Positions 35,602-45,030 of a DNA stretch of 64,000 bases are shown piece after piece. The stretch spans positions 3,100,001 to 3,164,000 of the forward strand of contig NZ_CP098478.1 in the NCBI RefSeq assembly GCF_023702675.1, given 5' to 3'. The position numbers and the translations under genes are program-made. Within the stretch, counting starts at the first letter, position 1. Each line of letters starts with the position of its first letter. The stretch comes from Acinetobacter sp. C26M. GTDB taxonomy: Bacteria > Pseudomonadota > Gammaproteobacteria > Pseudomonadales > Moraxellaceae. The notes below the pieces were generated by a model that ran no database searches, had not been told where the DNA came from, and saw nothing but the letters and a program-made list of their open reading frames with translations.

Positions 35602-36411
35602 ATGTCTGACTATCAAACGTTTTTAGAATCCACTTTAACGACCCAATCTGACTCTATTCAATCTTATGAATTAGATTCACGAAAAGTATGGCTTAAAAAA
35701 GCATCTGAACGTCATGGTTTATGGTTATATACTCCATTGAAATGGTTAGCTAAAATATTTAACTTAGGTTCAATCACGCCTGTTCCAAATCAAGGTGGAT
35801 CAACCGCAATCCAATGTGAGTTTAAGCGCATCCAACAGCTTAAAGCTCTAGGCATTTCTACACCAAATGTATTAGCTATCTCTAAAAAAGGCATTTTATT
35901 GGAGGATGTTGGTTCACAGCGCCAGAGCCCTGTCAGTCAACTTGATCAAAAGTTAGGAAGCTTGAAAGATCATCCTGAACAACAGTTTCAATTATTTCAT
36001 CAAGCAATTCAATCGATTAGTCAATTACATCAACAACAAGGATATTTGAGCGAAGCCTTTGCTCGGAATATTTTGGTTGATCAAGAAAATCATTTTACTT
36101 TTATTGATTTTGAAACCGATCCTCGTGATGTTCTGAGCCTACATGATTGCTTTGTGCGCGATTGGTTACTGTTTATCTTTTCAACTGCTTATCATTTTGA
36201 ATTCGAACAACTTGAGCAAGCCAGCCACCAACTCTATCAAGCTTTATTAGATGAAATACAAGTCTATAAAGATATTTGCAAAGTCGGTAAGCGCCTGAAT
36301 TGGGTATTACGCTTTAATGTCAGTAAAGTGGGCAATGATGGCAAACGTATTCAAAAATGTGTGCTGTTTCTGCGTTATCTCAAAGAACAAGCAGAACGTA
36401 GCAATGGTTAA
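35602..36411 (+). CDS. Kinase-like protein (LPS/BUD32-type fold) with an altered catalytic loop
   Basis: A 269-residue soluble protein with the outline of the bacterial sugar/LPS kinase group. The N-lobe contains SRKVWLKKASE (a lysine where ATP-binding is expected) and GILLEDVG. The C-lobe has SEAFARNILVDQ and FIDFETDP, which correspond to the HGDxxxxN and DFG-like motifs of aminoglycoside/LPS kinases. The catalytic Asp appears replaced by Glu and the preceding His-Gly by Leu-Ser, so activity is uncertain. It is probably cotranscribed with the PAP2 gene and converges with pmrB. A role in lipid A or LOS modification is inferred from location. Confidence 0.75.
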   Translation: MSDYQTFLESTLTTQSDSIQSYELDSRKVWLKKASERHGLWLYTPLKWLAKIFNLGSITPVPNQGGSTAIQCEFKRIQQLKALGISTPNVLAISKKGILLEDVGSQRQSPVSQLDQKLGSLKDHPEQQFQLFHQAIQSISQLHQQQGYLSEAFARNILVDQENHFTFIDFETDPRDVLSLHDCFVRDWLLFIFSTAYHFEFEQLEQASHQLYQALLDEIQVYKDICKVGKRLNWVLRFNVSKVGNDGKRIQKCVLFLRYLKEQAERSNG

Positions 36412-36430
36412 TGGTACTTTTGCTCATTAT

Positions 36431-37777
36431 TTAATGTAGCTCATGATGGGCAAGTTTTTTTGGCAATTTGACCAACACACTTAAACCACCTAATTCAATA
36501 CTTCGAGATAAAGTTAAAATCCCACCCAAACGCTGAGTGGCTTTGTCTACAATCGAAAGTCCAAGTCCACTCCCCACTTCTAAGTGATGATGTACGCGAT
36601 AAAAACGTTTGAGCACTTTGTCATATTGTTCAGGATCAATCCCCGTACCACTGTCTTCAATTTGGACATAGGCAAAATTATCGGTATCGCTATACACTGA
36701 AATATTGATAACACCTTGGCTTGGGGTGTACTTAATTGCATTATCAATTAAGTTAAAGATAATCGAATGCACGGTTGATTCGAGGCTCTGCATTTCAATC
36801 GGCTCATTGCGTTCGAAACCTAAGTCAATTTCCTTTTGCATGGCCAAATTCACCAATTGCTCAACACAATTGAGTGCAACATCATTTAATCTGAAGTTTG
36901 TATTGGGTTCAATCAGACTCAGAGCAACATCCTGTTTAGCCAATGCCAAAAGCTGAGTGACTAAATGTTGAATACGGGCTAAACCTTTACTCAGATTTTG
37001 CAAAGCCTCATGTTCTGGAAACTGACTCATCAGAATTCTGGTCTGTAAATTCAGCGCAGTCACAGGTGTTCTAAGTTCATGTGCGGCATCGGCAATAAAT
37101 TGCTTTTGTTCAGTCTGAGCATGCTGAATGCGTTCAAATAGACGATTCATTTCTTCAATGGTTGGCAACAGTTCTTGCGGATAATCTTTAACATTGATAG
37201 GCGACAAGCCATCCGAATCACGCTGCGTAAGTTCCTCTTTAAAATCATCTAAAGGCTTTAAACTCAAACTGATAATAAAGGCCAGAACTAAAATCGCAAT
37301 CGGTAATAGGAGTAGATAAGGAACAAACATACTCCCAGCCAATTCCCAAGCAAAGGCATGGCGAACCTCTTCTTGCTGGCTGACCTGAATCTGATAATCT
37401 TTTAATGGGATCACATAAACACGCCATTTTCCTTGCGGTGTGTTCTGGGTATAAAAACCTGCTTGCTTCACAGGAGGGACTAAAAGATGTGTCTGATGCC
37501 ATAAATGGCTTTGATCTTTATAAGCCCAGATATCAATCAGCAAATCTTCTTCGTGATAAGCTCGATGTAACTCCACGCGACTCGCCATAGGAGTTACAGG
37601 ATGAGAGCTTGAACGTTCCGCCATATACTGCATTTGGGTATCTAAAATTTCATCGACCTCATGCAATGAAATTTTATATGCGGCTAAAATCAAAAAACAG
37701 CCCAGTACAATACTGAAAATGGAAGTGCCCCAAATCAGTCTTTTCTTGAGCGAATAATGCTGAGCTGTTTTCATCAA
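36431..37777 (-). CDS. pmrB: PmrB, sensor histidine kinase of the polymyxin response
   Basis: A 448-residue membrane kinase. It has an N-terminal helix (about residues 14-35), a periplasmic loop rich in His, Asp and Glu (to about 145), a second helix (about 150-172), a HAMP-like linker, the H-box AAHELRTP (His233 phospho-acceptor) and the ATPase domain (FNLIDNAIKYTP; DSGTGIDPEQ; GSGLGLSIV). Family knowledge: in A. baumannii PmrB phosphorylates PmrA, and mutations here raise polymyxin resistance. It starts one base after the PmrA stop. Its N terminus carries a few extra residues (MMKTAQ) before HYSLKKRL, so a later start is possible. Confidence 0.93.
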   Translation of the reverse strand: MMKTAQHYSLKKRLIWGTSIFSIVLGCFLILAAYKISLHEVDEILDTQMQYMAERSSSHPVTPMASRVELHRAYHEEDLLIDIWAYKDQSHLWHQTHLLVPPVKQAGFYTQNTPQGKWRVYVIPLKDYQIQVSQQEEVRHAFAWELAGSMFVPYLLLLPIAILVLAFIISLSLKPLDDFKEELTQRDSDGLSPINVKDYPQELLPTIEEMNRLFERIQHAQTEQKQFIADAAHELRTPVTALNLQTRILMSQFPEHEALQNLSKGLARIQHLVTQLLALAKQDVALSLIEPNTNFRLNDVALNCVEQLVNLAMQKEIDLGFERNEPIEMQSLESTVHSIIFNLIDNAIKYTPSQGVINISVYSDTDNFAYVQIEDSGTGIDPEQYDKVLKRFYRVHHHLEVGSGLGLSIVDKATQRLGGILTLSRSIELGGLSVLVKLPKKLAHHELH

Positions 37778-37778
37778 T

Positions 37779-38456
37779 TTAAGCTTGCCCCAAACGATAA
37801 CCTAAACCACGAATCGTACGAATAAAGTCTTTCCCAAGTTTGGCACGCAAGTGGTGTACATAGACTTCAATGGTATTACTGGTCACTTCACTATCAAAAT
37901 CATACAACTTATCTTCAAGATTGGCTTTCGAGAAAATTTTGTTTGGATGAGAAACCATTGGAATCAGAATCGCCCACTCTCGATTAGAAAGTTCGATCTG
38001 TTGTCCTTTAAAAGTCGCCAAGTGTTGTTCAACATCTAATGTCAACTCGCCACTTTTTAACAATTGCGACTGACTTTTCAATTGTGCTGTTTCTACACTA
38101 CCGCGGCGCAACAAGGCATTGATTCGTGCAAGTAGTTCATCAAACTCATAAGGCTTGATCAGATAATCATCCGCACCTTGATTTAAACCATCAACACGGT
38201 TTTGTAACTGGTCACGCGCAGAGATAATCAATACAGGCACAGTACTACGTTGACGAATTTGCTTGAGAATTTGCATTCCATCCATTAAAGGAAGACCCAA
38301 ATCCAACAGAACCAAATCAAAAGCCTGCTTGGTCAGCAAAGCTAATCCATCTACCCCATTGTTGACCCATTCCACTTCAAACTGATGATATCGCAATAAA
38401 GTCAATGTAGACTCTGCAATCATAAAATCATCTTCTATCATCAAGATCTTGGTCAT
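37779..38456 (-). CDS. pmrA: PmrA, response regulator of the polymyxin response
   Basis: A 225-residue OmpR-type regulator. The receiver domain (residues 1-120) has the acidic pocket IEDD, the phospho-acceptor Asp52 in LVLLDLGLP and the KPY lysine in IKPYEFDEL. The C-terminal winged helix (residues 130-222) ends in TSNTIEVYVHHLRAKLGKDFIRTIRGLGYRLG. It activates pmrC and its own operon. The site at 40164-40180 matches its known direct-repeat target. An AAGGTGAAG ribosome site supports ATG 38456. Confidence 0.95.
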   Translation of the reverse strand: MTKILMIEDDFMIAESTLTLLRYHQFEVEWVNNGVDGLALLTKQAFDLVLLDLGLPLMDGMQILKQIRQRSTVPVLIISARDQLQNRVDGLNQGADDYLIKPYEFDELLARINALLRRGSVETAQLKSQSQLLKSGELTLDVEQHLATFKGQQIELSNREWAILIPMVSHPNKIFSKANLEDKLYDFDSEVTSNTIEVYVHHLRAKLGKDFIRTIRGLGYRLGQA

Positions 38457-38470
38457 GATTTCACTTCACC

Positions 38471-40114
38471 TTATGGCTTAGGACATGTTTGCAACATGTC
38501 ATCTTTAGGATTAATTACTTTAGTTTTAATATCAAGCAAACTGAGCATGGTTGGGAATAAATTATCCTGACTGAGTTTATTTTTACTTTGTTGTGCTAAG
38601 CATTTGATTTGCTTGCTTGCCTGTTGCTGCCATACACTAGAAAACCACATCAACATCGGAACATGTGTCTGTTGGCTCGGTGCAATCGCATAAGGCGCGC
38701 CATGCAAATACATACCACTTTCACCCGTTGATTCACCATGATCAGATAAATACCACAAACCTGTTTGATATTGCGTAGTATTTTTTAATGTATTGATCAA
38801 TGAATCTAGAACATAATCAGTATAAAGCAAGGTATTGTCATAAGTATTGATTAAAGCTTCTTGAGTGCATCCCTGAATCGCATTGGTATCACACGTTGGC
38901 TTAAACACACGAAACTCCTCAGGTGCACGTTTATAGTAAGCTGGGCCATGACTCCCCATTTGGTGCAAGACCACCAATTGCGGACGTTTATCATCTTTTG
39001 GAATCGTTTCGAGATAAGCTTTCAGGCTATCAATCAAAATGTCGTCCAGACATTCACCATCCTTACACCATTTCTGCTTGATTGATTCTGGAATTTTATA
39101 TTCTCCAATCCGATCACATGTCCCCTTACAACTTGAATTGTTATCAATCCAAGTGACTTGGTAACCCACACGTTTTGCAATATCCAGTAGCCCTTCTCTA
39201 TGGCTAGCCAACCGCTCATCATAATCCACCCTTTGCATACCTGAGAACATACACGGTACGGACACTGCCGTTGCTGTACCACATGAGCTAACCTGAGAGA
39301 AATTCAAAATATCTTGTTTAGCTAACTTAGGATTGGTCTCTTTTGCATAACCATTCAAAGAAAAATTTTCTGCACGTGCTGTTTCACCTACCACCAAAAC
39401 CATCAGTTTAGGTACACCTTTTGGAGTTTGAGAAACTTGTGCATCTTCACCGTAATGCACCAGAGGTAAATTCTCTTTAGGTGCTTTCTTTTTATAATAA
39501 GATACCGATGCAGCAATCATATTTTGCGGGGAAATCATCCCTTTCAAATCACGATTTTCACGAAAGATTGCAGCAAAATCGACATAGAAAATAAATAGTA
39601 AACCACCTACCATTGCCAAAGAAACCAGTGAAGCCACCACTTTTTTCCATATTTGTCGAATAATCGGTTCAGGTTTTAATTTAATTAGCAAAATCACAAT
39701 AATTGGTACAATCACCATACCAATGATCCAAACCAGCAAATGCCAAGACCATGTATCCTTTGCTTCAGCTATATCCGTTTGCATCAGATTTTGAATTTGG
39801 TCAGCAGTAATCCAAACGCCTAGAGTGTTCACCGCATAGGCTGCAAAACCACCAATAAATATCAAAGCAATTGCAATTGGCTTTGCCGTCCATTTCCAAT
39901 TTAAAATCTGTAACGCAAATAAATACAAGGCTGTCACGACACCCACTGAAGCAACCACAAATAGCCCAGCCTTAAGTCCTGTATAAGGCGTTAATGCTTG
40001 CATCTTTTGATAAAATGCAATATTCAGAAATACACCCAACCAAATTGCAAGTAGCACATTGAAGGTCAGAAGTGAAATCGATCTAGGCATGGCTTTTTGT
40101 AGCAACATAGGCAT
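38471..40114 (-). CDS. pmrC: PmrC (EptA-like), lipid A phosphoethanolamine transferase
   Basis: About 547 residues. Five N-terminal membrane helices (residues about 15-180) are followed by a periplasmic sulfatase-fold catalytic domain. The metal-binding nucleophile Thr lies in VVGETARAENFSLNGY, and the other zinc ligands in WLSDHGESTGESGMYLHG. It adds phosphoethanolamine to lipid A, lowering polymyxin binding. It is the first gene of the operon pmrC-pmrA-pmrB with only 14 bases to pmrA. ATG 40114 is chosen; a GTG lies one codon upstream. The predicted PmrA box ends 50 bases before the start. Confidence 0.95.
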   Translation of the reverse strand: MPMLLQKAMPRSISLLTFNVLLAIWLGVFLNIAFYQKMQALTPYTGLKAGLFVVASVGVVTALYLFALQILNWKWTAKPIAIALIFIGGFAAYAVNTLGVWITADQIQNLMQTDIAEAKDTWSWHLLVWIIGMVIVPIIVILLIKLKPEPIIRQIWKKVVASLVSLAMVGGLLFIFYVDFAAIFRENRDLKGMISPQNMIAASVSYYKKKAPKENLPLVHYGEDAQVSQTPKGVPKLMVLVVGETARAENFSLNGYAKETNPKLAKQDILNFSQVSSCGTATAVSVPCMFSGMQRVDYDERLASHREGLLDIAKRVGYQVTWIDNNSSCKGTCDRIGEYKIPESIKQKWCKDGECLDDILIDSLKAYLETIPKDDKRPQLVVLHQMGSHGPAYYKRAPEEFRVFKPTCDTNAIQGCTQEALINTYDNTLLYTDYVLDSLINTLKNTTQYQTGLWYLSDHGESTGESGMYLHGAPYAIAPSQQTHVPMLMWFSSVWQQQASKQIKCLAQQSKNKLSQDNLFPTMLSLLDIKTKVINPKDDMLQTCPKP

Positions 40115-40163
40115 CACAGTCTAAAAATAATTTTCTTTGCTTTTTTTAAAATAAGAATAAAAA

Positions 40164-40180
40164 CTTAAAAATCACTTAAA
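40164..40180 (-). promoter_or_regulatory. PmrA-box-like direct repeat upstream of pmrC
   Basis: On the minus strand TTTAAG-TGATT-TTTAAG is a perfect direct repeat with five-base spacing, fitting HTTAAD-N5-HTTAAD. It lies 50 bases before pmrC, so the operon is probably under its own PmrA product (autoregulation). Confidence 0.75.
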
Positions 40181-40328
40181 CCTTGTAATAAGTGTGCAGA
40201 TTTGCTGAATTGCTTTGTTCAAAAATAGGATGAACCATACAATCTAAAAGCACTGATTATATTTTTATAGTTGATGAAATAAATTTTATGATGATTATGT
40301 TTTTCTCTTATTACGCCCCAATATAAGC

Positions 40329-40364
40329 AAAAAAGCCCTTTAAGCAAGCTTAAAGGGCTTTTTT
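40329..40364. terminator. Bidirectional intrinsic terminator
   Basis: Arms AAAAAAGCCCTTTAAGC and GCTTAAAGGGCTTTTTT form a long stem. On the minus strand it ends in T and lies 13 bases after the porin stop codon. Confidence 0.92.
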
Positions 40365-40377
40365 GAATGACAGCAGC

Positions 40378-41502
40378 TTAGAATTTGAATTCTAAACCTA
40401 AGCCTGCAACAGGTTGTTTATCCTTTTTGCTTGCTTGTTCAAGCGTTAGATAACCTGCATAACCATAAGTTTTAACTTGTTTGTTAAAAGCATAGTCAGC
40501 ACCTGCAATAATTTGTTTTGCTTTAAAGTCGGCTGTATTGTTTTTAAAGCTCGTATCATTTTGGCTATATTGCCCCTTCACCGTCCAGTTTTTTGCTTGT
40601 GGGATATTATATTCCGCACCCACTAACCAACCTTGTGCATCGTCAATATTATCTGTAAGCACACCATTACCATTGCCAGCTGCTTTTTCAACTTCAGAAG
40701 TTTGATATAGAGCTTTTAATGCCAAACCATCAATCGGCGTTACTTTACCAATTGCACGTACGGTATTTGCCGCTGCAAAAGTATCTGCCGCTGCTGGCGC
40801 TGATCCAAGTTTCGGCTCAGCTGCATTTAAGAAACCGCGACCCAAGAAGTTACTTGGAATGGCTTTATCATAACCGATACCAGCAACCACCAATGGGTTT
40901 TCATAGGTAACAGATGCTGACCATGCATCGCCTAAACCGCGACCTGCAGTTTTAACAACGCCCTTATCTGATTTAATACCACTCGACTCACCAGTAGCCA
41001 ATAAAGCATTAAACTTAAATGCACCATCTAATAACTTAAGCGCTGGAGACTCATACACAACAACGTTCGAAACACGGTTTTCACCTGTAAAAATACCTGT
41101 GATATCGGCTTTGTTAGCAACATAGTTATTAAACGTATCAACCACACTCGATAATTGCTTTAATGGCGTATCATGCGCACCAATTTTCAAGGTACCCAAT
41201 TGCGCATCTTTTAAACCGACAAAACGGTTACGCTTGCTCCAGTCATCGCCATCACCATCGGCATTAAATGCCCACTCAATCGCATAAACTGCGCTTAAGC
41301 GTTCAGTCAGTTTTTCATCGCCTTTAAGTCCAAGGAATGAACTGTTTGAGCTAATTTCCCAAACATCTTTATTTGATTTTTTTGCATTTTTTTCTGGTAA
41401 ATAATCAACACTGGCATCGATCTCGCCATAAAATGTTGGTGCTGCAAAAGTGGTTGTTGCAAGTAAACTAAGCACTGCTGCTGTTACAATTTTGATTTTC
41501 AT
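40378..41502 (-). CDS. Gram-negative outer-membrane porin
   Basis: A 374-residue beta-barrel protein. The signal peptide is MKIKIVTAAVLSLLATTTFA, the mature part starts APTFYGEIDASVDYLPEKN, and the chain ends in Phe (GLEFKF), as needed for BAM-dependent insertion. Repeated short amphipathic strands and the conserved ADITGIFTGENRVSN loop are typical of the trimeric general-porin family (gram-negative porin fold). It is a clear paralogue of the gene at 58285-59424, with matching N and C termini and loops. The pore specificity is not predictable. Confidence 0.85.
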   Translation of the reverse strand: MKIKIVTAAVLSLLATTTFAAPTFYGEIDASVDYLPEKNAKKSNKDVWEISSNSSFLGLKGDEKLTERLSAVYAIEWAFNADGDGDDWSKRNRFVGLKDAQLGTLKIGAHDTPLKQLSSVVDTFNNYVANKADITGIFTGENRVSNVVVYESPALKLLDGAFKFNALLATGESSGIKSDKGVVKTAGRGLGDAWSASVTYENPLVVAGIGYDKAIPSNFLGRGFLNAAEPKLGSAPAAADTFAAANTVRAIGKVTPIDGLALKALYQTSEVEKAAGNGNGVLTDNIDDAQGWLVGAEYNIPQAKNWTVKGQYSQNDTSFKNNTADFKAKQIIAGADYAFNKQVKTYGYAGYLTLEQASKKDKQPVAGLGLEFKF

Positions 41503-41849
41503 TGTTTACATCCTGGTTAAATTTGTAACAAATCCTACACATTAACTTTATATGACAAAACGATTAAAATCTTATTAATTTATTCCTATTTCGACTAAAG
41601 TTTAATTTTTGTACACACACTTATTGTTTTTATTGAATCATTCCACACTTTTATTTATGAGTAATTTAATTTAAATATCAATCAATTAAACCAATATTTT
41701 CTTGATTATTATTCACCCACCTCTCTATATTCAAAAAATTTAAAAATCCGACAAAAAACATATAATCTATAGATAAGTCCTACTTTAAGCACGCTTAGTT
41801 GTTTCAGATCAGGTCTGTTTAACACAAAAATTGTAATAAAAAGTGATCT

Positions 41850-43097
41850 TCATCTTGCTTTATTTTTCCAATAATAAATTGGGCATAAACATAGGATAGA
41901 AACGATACAAATCACGATCAAATAACGATAATAGCCCAGCCAATCTCCAATCACGCCACTGAATAAATAGAGTAAGCCACTTATCGTTGCCATGATGGAT
42001 ACTTGGAAAGTAAAGTCAGTACCTGCAAATTGTTTACGGCTGTACTGCATAACTAGTGTCAGCATCACCACCAGCAACATCGCTGAACAGGCATCTTCAA
42101 ATGCATTCACAACATAAAGCCAAATTGGTGTAATGTGATTTTGAGCTTCATAATGATAAGCAAGAACTGTATATCCACCTAAGCTCATGATTTTAAAAAA
42201 GGAAAATATAAGTAGGCAATGTACTCGGGAATAATGCTTCAATAATAGTCCAGCAATGCCAGCACCCAATAAGGCAGCCACAGCACCAAACATGGTAATA
42301 AACACACCAATCTGAGTGAAATTTAATCCCATATCGACCATCAATGGTTTTAATAGAGGTCCTGCCATACCGTCAGCCACTTTAAAACTGATCAACACCA
42401 GCAGCCATGCTTTTAATTCAGAAGAAGACTGAAAATAATTTAAGTAAGCTTTAATTGCCTGAGTAAAAGATTGAGAGTTTGCTTTATTTAGGGCGGCTTT
42501 ACTTTCATGCCGCGGCTCAGGATAAAACAAAACAGGTAATGTGTTGATAAAAACCAATACAGCCAAAGCTAGAAAGGTTTTTTGCCAATGCAGCCAATCC
42601 AAGCACCAAAGTACAGCTCCCCCACCGACAATAAAACCTAAGCGCGATCCAACCACCTGAAAGGTATTACCCCAATGTTGCTGATCACTTTTAAGTAAGT
42701 TGACAGCTAGACCATCTGTAGCAATATCCTGAGTTGCACCAGTTAAATTTATCAAAAGCAGCAGCGCAAAGAAAATCAGCAGATAACTCGGCTGATCCAA
42801 AGCATGAATAGGGAAAAAAGATAAAATAATCAGAATAACAACGCTGCACAGTTGCGTTGGAATGATCCAGCTACGGTAATGCCCTAATTTCGATAAAGCA
42901 AAACGATCTACATAGGCCGCCCAAAAAATCTTAATTGACCAAGGCAACATGAGTAAGCCAAAGCCACCAATATGTGCCAACGATACGCCCTGTGTTCTTA
43001 AAATTACGGGCAATGCATGCGTCATAAAACCAACAGGCAAACCCTGCGCCCAATACAAAGAAAACAATAAAATGTAAATCTGTCTAAGATTAGGCAT
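41850..43097 (-). CDS. MFS transporter, RhtX/FptX- or AmpG-like
   Basis: A 415-residue, 12-helix major facilitator. The N-terminal YWAQGLPVGFMTHALPVILR and LPWSIKIFWAAYVDRF, with ATQDIATDGLAVNLL further on, are shared by the AmpG muropeptide permease and the RhtX/FptX siderophore-import group; the GLAVNLL form is closer to the siderophore type, by recollection. The ligand therefore remains open. It stands alone; I see no Fur box in the 145 bases upstream. The 347 bases downstream (41503-41849, towards the porin start) are AT-rich with no gene. Confidence 0.75.
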   Translation of the reverse strand: MPNLRQIYILLFSLYWAQGLPVGFMTHALPVILRTQGVSLAHIGGFGLLMLPWSIKIFWAAYVDRFALSKLGHYRSWIIPTQLCSVVILIILSFFPIHALDQPSYLLIFFALLLLINLTGATQDIATDGLAVNLLKSDQQHWGNTFQVVGSRLGFIVGGGAVLWCLDWLHWQKTFLALAVLVFINTLPVLFYPEPRHESKAALNKANSQSFTQAIKAYLNYFQSSSELKAWLLVLISFKVADGMAGPLLKPLMVDMGLNFTQIGVFITMFGAVAALLGAGIAGLLLKHYSRVHCLLIFSFFKIMSLGGYTVLAYHYEAQNHITPIWLYVVNAFEDACSAMLLVVMLTLVMQYSRKQFAGTDFTFQVSIMATISGLLYLFSGVIGDWLGYYRYLIVICIVSILCLCPIYYWKNKAR

Positions 43098-43241
43098 TTT
43101 GAGTTTTCCATAGCTATATGATGAAGTTGCTCAAGTATCTAATCCTTTCATCTACATGGCAATAAAATCTTATTTTTTGCCAATGCAGTACATGTAATGA
43201 GCGTTTAACATAATTGTAGTTGTCATTACATATCGTGATTT

Positions 43242-43868
43242 ATGCCACAACATTTCCCTGATTTACCTCCGCTAGTTCCACAACGTGGCACTGCTTATAG
43301 CCGTGCCTTGTGTAAAAAACTTTTTCTTGGACAAGGCTGGACAGTCGTTGGTGAAATACCAAACTTACCAAAAGCTGTCGCGATTATCTCCCCACATACC
43401 TCTAATATTGACGGTTGGTATGGCTTTTTAGCCATTGGCGGTTTAGGTTTAAAAATTACAGTCTTGGGCAAAGATAGTCTGTTCAAACCACCATTTCAGC
43501 CGTTATTAAATTGGGCTGGGCTGATTCCTGTCCGTCGCGACAGCGCACACGGACTGACAGAACAGGTTGTTGCCACGATTCATGCGCACGATAAAATCTG
43601 GATCGGAATGGCACCTGAAGGCACCCGTAAAAAAGCTGAGAAAATGAAAAGTGGTTTTTATCATATTGCGCATGCTGCAGGGATTCCCATCGTAATGTTT
43701 GCCTTCGATTACGATCATAAAACCATTTATTGCTTAGGTGCTTTTACCCCGACAGGTCACTATCAACAAGATCTAGAGCAAATCATGCAACGCTATGTGG
43801 GACATTTCTCACCAAAGAATCCAGATTGGCTGGCTGAACCCTTACAAAAACTTGTGAAAAAAAACTAG
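43242..43868 (+). CDS. PlsC-type acyltransferase
   Basis: A 208-residue lysophospholipid or glycerolipid acyltransferase-like protein with an HX4D active site (HTSNID), VLGKDSLFKPPF, the EGTR motif in MAPEGTRKKAEKMKSGFYHI and a final AGIPIVM strand. These are the standard PlsC motifs in order. The short length and absence of a membrane anchor fit the small single-domain subgroup. Exact acyl acceptor unknown. The next gene, a patatin lipoprotein, is 62 bases downstream and may be cotranscribed, pairing synthesis and breakdown of lipids. Confidence 0.85.
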   Translation: MPQHFPDLPPLVPQRGTAYSRALCKKLFLGQGWTVVGEIPNLPKAVAIISPHTSNIDGWYGFLAIGGLGLKITVLGKDSLFKPPFQPLLNWAGLIPVRRDSAHGLTEQVVATIHAHDKIWIGMAPEGTRKKAEKMKSGFYHIAHAAGIPIVMFAFDYDHKTIYCLGAFTPTGHYQQDLEQIMQRYVGHFSPKNPDWLAEPLQKLVKKN

Positions 43869-43930
43869 AAAAATAAGGGCAAATCTGCTCTGATGTGCCC
43901 ATCTTTTTGTTCATTTTATCTGCACCTGAT

Positions 43931-44848
43931 ATGAAAATTGCTCGACTGTCTTGCATGGCCGTCCTTAGTCTCGCTTTATTTGGTTGTGATCAAACAGCGA
44001 AAAAAACTCCCTCTACAACGGCAATTAAAGCGCGTGAACCCGTCATCGCACTCGCCTTAGGTGGTGGCGGTGCCAAGGGCTTTGCTCATATTGGTGTGAT
44101 CAAAGTTTTAGAGTCTCATGGTATTAAAGCCAAAATCGTGACAGGTACCAGTGCGGGCAGTTTTGTGGGTAGTATTTATGCTAGCGGGCAAACACCTTAT
44201 CAAATGCAAAACCTTGCATTGAAACTGCAAGAGTCTGATTTGCGTGATTTAACACTAAATAGTCAAGGCATTATTCTCGGTCAAAAACTACAGAACTATG
44301 TAAATACACAAGTTGGCAATAAACCGATTGAGCAGTTTCCAATCCGTTTTGCCGCCGTTGCAACACGTTTAGATAGTGGTAAAAAAGCTGAGTTTATTAA
44401 AGGCAATGCAGGTCAAGCCGTACGTGCTTCTTGTAGTATTCCAAACGTATTTGTGCCTGCGGTGATTGGTAATACCAAATACGTCGATGGTGGTCTAGTC
44501 AGCCCAATCCCTGTGAAAACAGCCAAAGACATGGGGGCTGATATTGTGATTGCAGTGGATATCTCTGCACGACCAGTCGGTGGTAAACCACTCAGTATGT
44601 GGGGCTTATTAGATCAAACCATTAATATTATGGGACAACAAAGTATTAATGAAGAACTCAATCAAGCCACGGTTGTGATTCAACCAAAAGTTGGGCATCT
44701 TGGTGCACTTGATCTTAAATCAAGTAATGAAGCAATTTTAGAAGGTGAAAAAGCGGCTCAAGCCAAGATCACTGCGATTCGAAATGCGATTACCACATTT
44801 AAAAACTCTCCTGCAGCTCTTAAGCCTGCGCCAAAGTCTAAATTCTAA
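43931..44848 (+). CDS. Patatin-like phospholipase, lipoprotein
   Basis: About 305 residues. The signal ends in a lipobox (LALFGC, lipidated Cys19), so the enzyme is membrane-attached on the periplasmic side. The patatin fold shows the oxyanion GGGGAKGFAH, the nucleophile Ser in GTSAGS (GxSxG) and the catalytic Asp in VDGGLVSP. It resembles the RssA/NTE-type patatins. The frame is open to 43895, but ATG 43931 starts the lipoprotein signal. It probably hydrolyses phospholipids or lysophospholipids. Confidence 0.87.
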   Translation: MKIARLSCMAVLSLALFGCDQTAKKTPSTTAIKAREPVIALALGGGGAKGFAHIGVIKVLESHGIKAKIVTGTSAGSFVGSIYASGQTPYQMQNLALKLQESDLRDLTLNSQGIILGQKLQNYVNTQVGNKPIEQFPIRFAAVATRLDSGKKAEFIKGNAGQAVRASCSIPNVFVPAVIGNTKYVDGGLVSPIPVKTAKDMGADIVIAVDISARPVGGKPLSMWGLLDQTINIMGQQSINEELNQATVVIQPKVGHLGALDLKSSNEAILEGEKAAQAKITAIRNAITTFKNSPAALKPAPKSKF

Positions 44849-45030
44849 AAACCCACCACAAGGGCTGTTGTTCTCTATAAATACTTGCGATACAAGTAAG
44901 ATTTTTAGCAGGTATCAGCCCTAAATTCTAAAAAAACAATCTTTGTATATTCATAAAGATAATGATCTGCTAGAGTGCTAAAGGTGAATATTTTTTCACC
45001 TCCACTCCGTTTAATGATGCGAGCAAATCT

